DNA of 52,264 bases from Rhizoclosmatium globosum (taxonomy: Eukaryota; Chytridiomycota; Chytridiomycetes; Chytridiales; Chytriomycetaceae). Below, piece after piece: positions 31,362 through 41,460 of the stretch. The stretch is from the NCBI GenBank assembly GCA_002104985.1, contig MCGO01000248.1, forward strand, positions 1 through 52,264, read 5' to 3'. Numbering within the stretch: position 1 is the stretch's first letter; each line of letters starts with the position of its first letter. A program made the translations under genes and the position numbers. Under the pieces are notes generated by a model. The model was given only the letters and a program-made list of their open reading frames with translations, ran no database searches and was not told where the DNA came from.

Positions 31362-33633
31362 TCAATGCTATGGAGGAAGATAATCACCCCATTCCTCCAC
31401 CCCCACGCCTACAACGATCATCATCTACAACATCCAACGCATCATCAACATTCTCAAACTCATCATCAACTCAGTCACAAATCGAAACAAAACACTCACC
31501 TACCAGCAACTCTCTACCACAAAAACCTATTCTCAAAACACCCACAAAGTCGTTTCCTCAAACACTCAACGAATTCAAACCAACCTTCAACCCGTTCATT
31601 GACGCATCAACCAAAAAGTCCAAACTGTCCAAACGCGTACAATTCCGTCAAAAGCTAAACACATTCAAAGAAATCAGCAAATCTCAATTCTACGCGCAAG
31701 TCCTTGACAAAATGAACGAAATGCATATCAGGGATATGGGGGATCCTCTTGACGATCCCCTAGCCATGGAGTCCCTTGATAATGCTGAGTATTTCCATCT
31801 TATCACTCTATTTTCCAATACCACTATTCACGGCCCTTTACCACCAAGGAAAGAACTACCATACTGTTTCCCTGAGGACAAACTCCACTGGCCCATCGTA
31901 TTGGATAGAGGTTGCACAAAAACTGTCTTCAAAACGCGGGACTTCTACATCAACTACAAACCATCAGAAGTCAGGATCAATACCGCGGATCCGGAAGGAG
32001 TACCCTTAGTATGTCATGGATACGGAGACGCAGTTATATACCTCCCAGATGGATTCCCTATCTTCATCAAGGATGCCCTCCATTGCCCATCCATCACTAC
32101 TCACCTCTTATCAGATAACGACTTGGAATCAGTTGGCCTCCACTTCTCGTCTATCTACAACGAACCAGGCCATATTCTTCGAAGTAACAAGACCAACGTA
32201 TTCGGACCTCACCAGCCGATCTGCCAAACAACCAAACGACAAGGCCTCCACTTCCTCCCAGCAAGATTCCAACCTGATAACCTACTACTATCTCCAGATT
32301 TCACTGCCTCCCTCAGCGCTAAATGGAACTCTATGAGGATTCGGGACATGTCAAAGGATGAACTATCTTGTGCTACGCGTCAACTATTCATCGATCAACG
32401 CGACTACGATATCCGCCATCGAACGTTTGGTCATGTCAGTGATCGCCGACTTAAGTTCATGCAGAATCACGGAACAACACAAGACCTCGTACCAATCATC
32501 TTCAAAAAACGACTTGACCCCTGCCACGCGTGTAATCACAATCGAAACCACGCGCCGTTCTACAAGACTGTCACAGCCGATCCCCTGCCTGGACACATGC
32601 TGTGTATCGACGTTGTCACCCTCAAAATTCCCCACCTCGGTATCTACCCTACTACGTCGCGTGCTACGATAAAGGATCAGCGTATGGACTTGGATCAGTA
32701 ATGAAGACAAAGGACGAAACACTCATCCACGCCATCAGATTCATTGAACGCATCAAAACAATCTTCGACATCAACTGCAAAATTATTCGATGCGACCCTG
32801 GAGAACTCGTGTCATCCCCTGCATTCAAACGGTGGTGTCAAGCTAAAAATATTGATCTTCAACCAGGATTAGCAAAGACGCCACAGCAAGACGGAGCCGC
32901 TGAACGATTCATTCAAACGCTCGGAAATATCGCGTCGCCAATGATCACCAACACGCCAGCTCCACTTGAAGCTGCTGGATACGCCTACGACCATGCCATA
33001 ACCATCCACAACTCCCTCCCAATCCTCTCCCGCAACATCAATTCACCAACGGAGTCGATTTCAGGAATTCGCCCTCGCATCAATCACCTCAAACCATTTG
33101 GATGCGCAGCAGTATGTGTACTGGAAAAACTGGAACGTCAAAGTAAAGTCGCAGCAAAAGGACGTGAAGCAATCTACATTGGATGTCGTTCCCCCTCCAT
33201 CGCCCGCTTTATTGACGCAACAACAGGGAAGGAATTCGAGCACCGATACGCCGACTCCGAATTCAACGTGTCGCTCTTCCCCAAGTGGCCAGCCATCTCA
33301 CCCACTGCCACGTTCAACAAGTCTACCAAAGACCACTCGGACTTGGCGACTGAATTCACTCCAGACCTCTCCTCCCAGGCGGAAATACGACTCCAGAACC
33401 ATATCTCGCTCGAACGTCAAGCCCTGGAATCACCACTCGACCCCCACGTCATGCAGCAACTTCGGAGCAAAGACGCCGTCTCCAAAGCCGCTACCAAAAT
33501 CCGCCAACAAGTACCCACCACCAACCGCCACGACCCCGTTCACAGTGTAGTGGTGTGTATTACCCATCCAATCCTATCAGCGAGTATTAGTGAAATGAGC
33601 GAGCGAATACACACCAATACACCAAACGCGTGA
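31362..33633 (+). pseudogene. Copia protease and integrase, frame-shifted
   Basis: The first frame runs to 32701. It holds the protease region (VLDRGCTKTVF, with Arg in the place of the usual Ser/Thr of the active-site triad) and the integrase zinc-binding domain (HRTFGHVS ... LDPCHAC). The integrase core starts GHMLCIDVV. At about 32650-32700 the reading passes to the frame covering YYVACYDKGSAYGLGS, with the later catalytic residues in RCDPGE and PQQDGAAER. This frame ends at 33633. The break separates the first catalytic Asp from the other two. Confidence 0.8.
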
Positions 33634-33984
33634 CTTCAACGTAGCGAACTTCAGACTGGCCACCTGCAGTTCCATTGGGGCTACGATTGAATCCGCAAGC
33701 GCATCTATCGACAGCAGGAATGCACACCTGAATCCAGCAAACACCACCAAACCACCAATAACCCATGCGCTATATAAATGAAACTGTCGATAGCGAGGAC
33801 TGTGCATCAAAGCCTCTTAAACCCAATCCACCACCATTACTACCTGCATTTATTTACTTTATCTTACCTTACCACTCCCACCAACACAATACCACCACCA
33901 TATCCACATAATAACTACACCCCTTAATAGCGCTCTCCGAAAAGCACTCGAGCACGTGCATCAGCGGATAGAGGCGCAGGGCAT

Positions 33985-35732
33985 ATGGGTGGAAGGAATA
34001 TTCGACCAAGAGCATTACCCGGGGAAGAGGTGGAACGGGAGCAACCATTACGTCCCCCATTACCCTCAACATCAACAACACCACCACCACCACCTCCACC
34101 ACCACCACCCCAACCAACACCACCTTCACAAACTACACCAACTACTACTCCCTTCCAACCTCGTCGCTCACCCCGCTTCGCCCAACAAATCGCTTCATTC
34201 CTTACCACCCTCATCAACACCACAAACGACGAACTCGACGATGAAGCGACGATAAATTACGGGGAAGCTTGGAAGGAATTCGGTTATGAGGAGGACTCTG
34301 AACACCTTGCCCTACTCACTGCCACAACACCCCTCCCACCACACCACCGCCAACATCAGCAGAACCAACAATCGACGTCCACCCCGCATCAGACACTCCG
34401 TCGTCACGAGCTGAAGCCATGCGAAGTCGCTTCCGACAGGAATGGATTGAAGCGGAACTCGCCGAACTACAATCACTCGCCAACGCTTCAACCTACAAAC
34501 TCGTCAACTGCCCATCTGGAGTCAATATTGTTGGATGTAAATGGGTGTACCGAATCAAACTCAATGCCGATAGTACCTTGGACCGATTTAAAGCACGTTT
34601 AGTGGCGCAAGGATTCAAACAACGGTACGGTTTTGATGTTGGAGAAACTTACTCCCCTGTTATGAGGATTACTACCTTTCGATGGCTCATGGCTCAAGCC
34701 GCTCTCCATGGTTGGACTACCCAAATGGCCGACGTCAACTCAGCCTACCTCCATGGAACACCAGAGGAAGAAATCCACCTTGCTCAGCCACCAGGCCACG
34801 GCGATGGAACGAATAGAGTCTGGAAACTCATGAAATCAATCTATGGCCTCCGTCAAAGCGGACGACTCTGGTATCAAACGAATCCAAGTGGAATATTCGA
34901 AAATGGGCATCTTCCTTCATCAATCAAAATACATCACGGAAATCTTGGAACGATTCTCGGACGGATTCACTCAATACCGAACATCCATCCCCCTTCCCAC
35001 TTCTCACCATCTTAATATTGCAGATACCTCATCAAAACCAGCCAACCAAAAACGTTACCTCGAAGCCATAGGATGCATCAACTACGCCGCAATCAACACC
35101 CGACCAGACCTCAGCACACCTGTCAGCTACCTCTCAGCTTTCTCCCAGAATCCAACCGACCACCACATGTCCTGTCTCATGCGTGTCTACCGTTATCTCT
35201 CGAATACTCGCGACCATGGAATCCTCTACACTCGCGAAGGAAACAGTAACCCAGAAGGATACGCCGACGCCGCATTCAACGTTCACCTCGGAGGAAAGTC
35301 GCAACTCGGATACCTCGTAATGCTAGCGAATGGAGCGGTATCTGGAAGTCATCAAAAACCACAACCATCCCACTGTCATCAACTGAAGCCGAATACCTTG
35401 CCATCTGCGAACTCGGACGTGACATTCAATCATTCATCAATCTGTATTCAGCTGTCAACATACCCGTCAAACTACCCATCATCATTCATGAAGACAACAA
35501 ACCAACCATCCACCAATGCAACAACGACATCTTCAGCTTCCGATCCAAACACATCGAACTGCGCTATCACTACATCAGACACCTCATCCACACCAAACAA
35601 GTCGTCCAGCAACACATCAGATCACTGCAACAACCCGCCGACCTCCTAACAAAAATGCTGGGCCGCGAACTCTTTCTACGTCATCGATCAAAGCTCGGAA
35701 TGATCTCAAAGTCAATCCTTACCTTCTATTAA
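33985..35732 (+). pseudogene. Copia reverse transcriptase and RNase H, catalytic box deleted
   Basis: The reverse transcriptase is recognisable from KWVYRIKLNADSTLDRFKAR through MADVNSAYLHGTPEEEIHL and KSIYGLRQSGRLWYQ. Directly after this (about 34875-34890) the sequence jumps to IQVEYSKMGIFLHQSKYI in another frame. The stretch normally carrying the YVDD catalytic box is absent. The RNase H region follows (GYADAAFNVHLGGKSQLGY), with a further frame change near 35340 before STEAEYLAICEL and KHIELRYHYIR, ending at TAA 35730-35732. The product cannot polymerise DNA. Confidence 0.85.
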
Positions 35733-35903
35733 TACTCCCATTCCCCTATTATGTTTTGAGTTCGGCAGTACTCTTTTCCCCACTAGGGTTTTTAATGAGG
35801 CTGACCATGTTTATACTATCTACCACTTTTCCTCACCCTCCTTGTTCGCGGGGAAGTCTTGGGTTCTCACGGCAGTCGTTTTGTTGGATTAGTCTCTTGG
35901 CTT

Positions 35904-35916
35904 GAACGCGGGGAAG
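35904..35916 (+). other. Polypurine tract next to the right LTR
   Basis: The purine-rich stretch GCGGGGAAG ends directly at the right LTR and would prime plus-strand DNA synthesis. A near copy, CGCGGGGAAGT, lies about 65 bp upstream near 35848-35858. Confidence 0.6.
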
Positions 35917-36129
35917 TGTTGGAACCTATGTTTATCCCTGTTTATTCCCATCCTTATCTGCGCATTGCACCCTCATTACTATAACCATATGTTCCCTTCT
36001 TTCTTCACCAATAAACACACTTGCACATTCCCACAAACCTCCTTGCCTATATACTACTCTCAACTCCCACTCAGCGTGTTCATCAGCTTTGAACCCGCTC
36101 TCTCAGAAGTATCTCTCTATACTTTAATA
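35917..36129 (+). repeat. Right LTR (213 bp)
   Basis: Same 213 bases as the left LTR at 29370-29582 by visual comparison. It is followed by the second copy of the 5-bp target duplication. Confidence 0.95.
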
Positions 36130-36134
36130 AACAT
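36130..36134 (+). repeat. Target-site duplication, right (AACAT)
   Basis: Second copy of the 5-bp duplication that flanks the copia element. The host LRR gene resumes directly after it. Confidence 0.9.
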
Positions 36135-36644
36135 TTGGATTTGAATCGTGGATACTATGCCGGGACTATTCCGGCCGAGATTTGGCAACTGGGAAGTTTG
36201 GAAACATTGTATTTAGCTTCCTGTTCTCTCAATGGCGAGTTGTCGAAAGACGTTGCAAAATTAGTGAATCTCAAAGTACTTAATCTGGCAGGAAATCGGT
36301 ATCTTGGAGGGTCAATTCCTTGCGAAATTGGGACTATGAGTCGGTTGACGGACTTAAACCTTTCAAGCTGTGATTTTTCTGGAATGATTCCACGTGAAAT
36401 TGGAGCGCTGCTGAATTTGAAAACGTTGGATTTGTCCAACAATCAAGTAAGTGGGAAGGTGCCTCCTGAAATATGTGATTTGGTCAACTTGGAGTTGTTA
36501 TCATTGAATAACAACAAGTTATCCGGGGTCTTTCCACAAGAATTCCGAAACTTAACGAAGATTCGACGTTGTAATTTGGAGAAGAATCTAGAATTGACTT
36601 ACGATCTGAAGGAGTTGTTAGCGTATCTTTATCGATCACGGTGA
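36135..36644 (+). pseudogene. F-box-like/LRR gene, 3' half, after retrotransposon
   Basis: An open frame of 169 codons plus stop continues the LRRs of the gene interrupted at 29369. It starts LDLNRGYYAGTIPAEIWQLG and includes LGGSIPCEIGTMSRLTDLNL and VSGKVPPEICDLVNLELLSL. If the element and one AACAT copy are ignored, the two halves are in frame and total about 364 residues, matching the intact paralogue at 24075-25154. No other lesion is visible in either half, so inactivation is due to the insertion alone. Confidence 0.85.
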
Positions 36645-36679
36645 GAAAAATAAAGGTTTACTTATTTATGTGGCCCAAG

Positions 36680-36995
36680 ACATTTTTTAGATGGGGGGAT
36701 GTGACATTCGCTACCTACGCATTAAATGAATCTGGAAGTGGTGAACAACGTACAATTAATGAAATTAGCTTGGAAGTCTCTCAATGTTGGAATAGTTCAA
36801 CTGACAGGCCCTGTTTGGGTTTAGTCAATTTAGCTGTTTTCTATTTAAGTGGAAACTGATTGACGGACTCTCTTCCCCAAACATTGTTGGACCTGAAGTT
36901 GTTGCAATTCTGCGATTTTGGAAGGAACGAGGGCTTGAGTTGTGATTTTGAATTTCGCCCATATCCATGGCTTCCTCGAAGTAGTTTGGAATAAA
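36680..36995 (+). pseudogene. Degenerate LRR relic
   Basis: Just downstream of the split LRR gene, broken frames still read LVNLAVFYLSGN, a TGA stop, LTDSLPQTLLDLKLLQF, and earlier a piece LGSLSMLE. These fit LRR phrasing (LxxLxxFxLSGNxLTxxLP). It is probably the remains of a third LRR copy or of a former 3' extension of the split gene. The rest of 36995-37166 shows nothing that I can name. Confidence 0.45.
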
Positions 36996-37166
36996 CGTGA
37001 TTTGTTTAAATTATAGTGATAATTAGCTGAAGTATTTTCAGTATGATAACAGTGCTTCGTCGCAGTAGAGTTATCTGACTGTTGCATGGAGGAAGAGTAT
37101 GGCAGGATATGGTATTTATTCGACAATTGCTATTTGACTATACACGAGAAGAGGATGCCAACATCA

Positions 37167-38491
37167 TCAAGATGGCGGCGTCTGACGTCCATAAGTATCA
37201 TAGTGTTGAGAATACCCATCATAACGTGGTGCTCCAAAATGTTCATAAGGAACGTATCCAGTTGGCATTGCGTAGTGGCTGGGGTAATACGGCTGAAGTG
37301 GTGGGGGATATCTAAAGTTTGAAGATGGGTGCGAGAAAGTATGAGACTCTACGTGTTCTTGTTTTGGATAGTTGAATTCCGAGCGTCTTGTGAAGTGACT
37401 CTGGCGAGTCACATATTCATCGTAAGACTCCGAGCTCGGACGATATGGATGATAAGTTTCAAAGTACTGCGTTGTATACAAGTTTGTCACTGCTTGATTG
37501 TGTGTCGATCTCTGTGAATGAGTAAAAGGTTTCAGATTTGAGGAACTGCCAGTAATTTCGAGATTCTTGTTTTCCGGTGACTTCCCTCCATTATCTATAT
37601 GTCTCAATAAATGCGGGGCGTTTCGGCGCGGTTTAATTTGCCGTTCTGGCTTCCATTCTGGAAGTGTAGATTTGATTAACTTTGTCATGTTAATCCCAGA
37701 GTTTTCAACCAATAATTTCAGTTGATTATCCTGCGACGGCCGTGAAAGTGGTGTATTGTCTACGTTCGAGTTTGGCAGGAGTGGTGACCCACGTAGATCC
37801 TGTGTTCTCTCCGAAGCCATCATACTTAACACATCTGACGCCTTGTAATAGGCAACAACACGATAGCTTATATCATCACTTCCTGTCACGCTGATTGTAC
37901 GTTTTGTTAGTCCGTCTTTGCGCAGCTGTGTGTTCGGCTTTAGCGTTCTTTCCGAGAACGACGGCAACAATCCAGTTGTAGAACCAGTATGACCGGATAA
38001 AGCCACAATATCGTTAACCAAGTCTTCGTCAGGTTGAGTTAGGTTTGCTCCCTTTGCCTCGATTTCTCTACATAAAATGGTTACTTGAAGTTTCACCGCA
38101 CCAGCGAGCCCGTCTGTAACCTACCTGTACAATATGAAAGGACCATAGGACCTAGATGGAGACCACTTAAGACCATCCTAAGTCGAACCGGAAAGAGGTA
38201 GGCATTAGAACAAACAAAGACAGAGGCTAAAAACCAAGGACGAACCCTCCATCGCTTCAAATAGGGATTGTTCTCGGCCATCACGATAACTGTTCCGCTC
38301 CGCACTTCGACTTTGGCCATGTCTTCGGCTGTCCCAGCAAAGGCGCTCAGGGTTCCTAAAATAGTTCCTTGAACCACAAAGAGGGCGTCCATCGCATCCT
38401 CGATGAAGCCGTGGTATGTTGGTTTCGTGCCTTTGGTTTCCTCTGCTGATCCTGCTTTGTGAATAGTCTGGCGTTGTGAAGCACTGGCCAT
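37167..38491 (-). CDS. Gti1/Pac2 (WOPR) family transcription factor, 3 exons
   Basis: Exons are 38246-38491, 38125-38177 (53 nt) and 37167-38067; introns of 68 and 57 nt; product about 399 aa from MASASQRQ (an in-frame ATG at 38542 is possible). The WOPR DNA-binding domain reads TYHGFIEDAMDALFVV near residue 25, RSGTVIVMAEN, and, across the introns, LKRWRDGLKWSPSRSYGPFI then LYREIEAKG, which is the family hallmark. The C-terminal half is disordered, rich in Tyr, Pro and His. Fungal members (Wor1, Ryp1, Gti1, Pac2) are nuclear master regulators of morphogenesis. The micro-exon carries the most conserved part of the domain, so the splice model is strongly supported by homology. Confidence 0.88.
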
Positions 38492-39082
38492 CCTTTGTGA
38501 TGTGTAAGAGAAAAGTTTTCGGTAGCCACTATCGTTTATCAAATGTTAGCTATTCTTTGCCAGTGATTCTGTGAGTACGGAAATATAGGGATATATTGAT
38601 CAGTTTGCATGGGAAGATGGTGGAGTTCAAGGTGGTCACTTGTTAGCGAATCCCTCATCAGTTCCCTCAACCACTCCTGTTGAGCATCATCGGGCATATT
38701 TTCTTCTTAAAATTGGACACTCTGCTCACACAGATATTTACTGCAATAGCATAATGGTTCTCTTTCTCAGCAAGTTTGGAAATTGGCGGTATTGGGTTCT
38801 TCAAAAATTGTTAGGACTGTTATGCAACAATTTTGTGACGTCATAGCAGCGATAGCTTAGATTGTGACTTTGACCATCAGCGCGCTGTTTGGTTACATTG
38901 ACGTCTTTGAGTGGAGTTGTTGACACAGTGACTGGAAACGAATCTTCGTCAGATGTAGTAACCTATTGCCGTCAGCTCCTTGACATATCCACAGTCTACT
39001 TGGAGGTTACAAAGTGTCCTCGCCGAATCTATGCAAATTGACAAAGATTTGAGGGGAAGTCGCGTTTTAAACACTCTCCAAC
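38492..39082. promoter_or_regulatory. Divergent intergenic region, about 590 bases
   Basis: Lies between the WOPR factor (-) and the secreted peptidase (+), so it should hold both promoters. I see no exon, tRNA or repeat that I can support. It is A/T-richer than the flanking exons. Confidence 0.35.
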
Positions 39083-41346
39083 ATGTTGCTTACACTCACA
39101 ATTACCCTCACATCCATCGCCCTTGCGTCACCCAACCGTTAAGACCCTCCTCTCTTTTCCCATCTACTTCCTCACTCACATCACTACCCCTTTCCAGTAT
39201 CCCTACAGGACCCCTGCCACGCCTTAACACTCCCAACCCACACCCACACAACCCTCCAAATCTTCTCCGTCCCCGCCACCCTCGCCTGCTTCACATCCTT
39301 CCCAATCACACCCACGACCCGTAAATCCCACATCGAAGCCGTGAAACGATTCGTAAACTTCCATCCATACCTGGACCTCATCAAAGACTCGCAACACCCG
39401 TACTTCCCCTCGCACGTAGACCTCCTTCGCGAGTTTGATGCTATCGCGGGGGACGATTCGGTTACGAGTGAGCATGCGTTTCATAATGACGTGTATGCGT
39501 TGATTAACGGGTTGAACGACGCGCACTCGAATTATGAGCCGCTTTGTTTTGTGGATAAGGTGAAGGTGTATCAGCCGTGGTTGGTTGAGGCGGATTTGGG
39601 GAGAGGGTGTTTGGTTGTTGTTGATGCTGTTGTGAAGGGGAAGGAGGCAGGAGGGTTTGATTCGTATTGGAATGCGACGTTGGGTGGACGGCCGGCGGCG
39701 GCGTTTGTTGGATGGGATGTTACGGATATTGAGGGCGTTAATGCTTTGGTTTGTTGCTTGTTTGAGTGTGTTGGTACTTGGAGGTTGATTCATGGTTGAA
39801 CAGGAATGGATTCAATCTTATGCCAACGCATACGCAGGCAAAGTTAAGGCTGAAAGCTCTAGATTCAACATCGCGCTTCCATCGTATCAATGGAAGAATG
39901 GGGAAATGGTTGTCGTGAATGGATCGTTTGCTGTCCAGAACCGAATTCACAATGGAATCAAGCCAAGTATTGCTTATACACTACAAAACCCAGTGAATGG
40001 GCGAAAAGAAACTGTTGATATTCCTTGGGCTGTGACTGCTGGCAGTGTTGCAGAGACAAAAGCGTTGTTCCCAAGTGCATCCGAATTCTATGCTCGAAAC
40101 TGTACCAAGAAATCTGAAACGCATTCTATGTCTAGCACTAGTGGAAAAGAAATCAAGACAATCATCAGCCCCGTCTGGAGTCAAGAGCCTGTTGAAGTCC
40201 ACATGAACAACTATGAAAAGGTTTCAGATGGCAAACTCTCCAACGTTTACAAGGGTAGAGATCACTCCTTCTTTTTATTGAGCGATGGTAAGACTGGAGT
40301 CTGGATGATTTCGCATTTCAGTCCACCAAATGAGACAGAGGTGATGCGGTGGGGTAGTGATATGACGCACGGATTGAAGGCTTTAGAAGACCACGGAGCC
40401 ACGCGTCTTATTATTGATGTAACCAATAATGGTGGTGGGATTATTTGTTTAGGATGTGCTGCGGCGTATGTAAGTTTCCGATCGATTTAGTCTTGTTCAT
40501 TAATGTATTTACTGATAGTTTATCGCACCATGGGAATCAAAAACTTGTTATCGCTATGATATTCGGTTGACTGATCCTCTTGTATCTCTTTTCAAACGAG
40601 CGCACGAAGAAGCTTCAAGGAATTCCTCGTTTGATGCAAGCGTGTTTAATATGACCATGTATGGTAGAACCAGCGAGGCAAAAGCTATGCTATCACCGAA
40701 TGAGCTTTTGTCTCCAGGTCGAACTCGTGTTCGTGGTGGAGTTGCAGGTCGATACTCAAACCTTTTTACGTTGGACCATGATTGCATCCAGAGTTTGGAT
40801 ATGGTGACGGACGCAACCAAATTCCCACAGTTGAAGCGTGGATGGAAGATTAAAGACATTGGCTTGTTGAGTAACGGAATCTGTGGATCTACGTGCTCGA
40901 ATTTCGCGCGGTAAGGCACTTCCTATTTTCGTTATACGACCGACCTACTGATGCATTGCTGCAGAATATTGAGAGACAAGCATCATATCGCGTCTTTTAC
41001 GTATGGTGGGTCCAAGAAGGGTCGATTCCAGCCATCGGCGTTTGAAGGAGGGATGGTTGTAGATTATGCAGCTCTTACTCAACCATTCAGCAAAGAGGTC
41101 GATGGTGCTCCGACTCTTGAATCTCTTGAGTTCCCTTTGGGTCGTGCACGTATTCCATTTTTCGAGGTGTATCCGGATTATGACAAGAAGGGCGAGATGC
41201 CAGCGGAGTGGGTTATTGCGGACTCTGAGTATTATGTTGACGGTGTTTCTTCTTTGGACTATGAAGGGTTGTGGGATGCTGTTGCAAGCACTCTTGCTAA
41301 GCAGTCGACAGAAGAATACGGCATTGATCTTATTCTTCAAGAATGA
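39083..41346 (+). CDS. Secreted S41-like (tail-specific/CPAF-like) serine peptidase, 5 exons
   Basis: Exons are 39083-39137, 39198-39748, 39804-40469, 40519-40910 and 40965-41346; introns 49-60 nt, phases all consistent; about 681 aa. The N-terminus MLLTLTITLTSIALASP is a signal peptide, so the protein is exported. The middle carries RLIIDVTNNGGG, the usual S41 strand-loop, and then SNGICGSTCSNFAR, whose Ser matches the S41 nucleophile context (GxxGSTC). An N-terminal helical region (SEHAFHNDVYALINGLNDAH) fits the substrate-side domain of fungal S41 relatives. A role in extracellular protein digestion is inferred. Codon endings change abruptly from C-rich to G/T-rich near 39430 inside exon 2. 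Confidence 0.8.
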
Positions 41347-41460
41347 ATTTCTTTTGAAATGAATATATTCTAGTTCTGATTCTATTTATTTATTGAGGTT
41401 GTAAAAAGTTCCCTCAACCAACCTTGAACCACCAACCACCACCACCAGTGACTTCCACGA

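Larger units (their letters stand above)
29370..36129 (+). mobile_element. Ty1/copia LTR retrotransposon, recent insertion, non-autonomous
   Basis: A 6,760-bp element bounded by 213-bp direct LTRs (TGTTGG ... TTTAATA) and the 5-bp duplication AACAT. The internal order is gag, protease, integrase, reverse transcriptase, RNase H, which is the copia order. The LTRs look identical by eye, so insertion is recent. The coding part is nevertheless defective: an in-frame stop and frame changes in gag, Asp-Arg-Gly instead of Asp-Ser/Thr-Gly in the protease, a frame change in integrase, and loss of the YxDD region of reverse transcriptase. Mobilisation in trans by a complete relative is the simplest reading. 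It sits in the second LRR of a host gene in the same orientation. Confidence 0.95.

Noticed and set aside
33924..34223. Minus-strand Gly/Val-rich frames
   Set aside because: Shadows of the Pro/His-rich low-complexity stretch in the retrotransposon.
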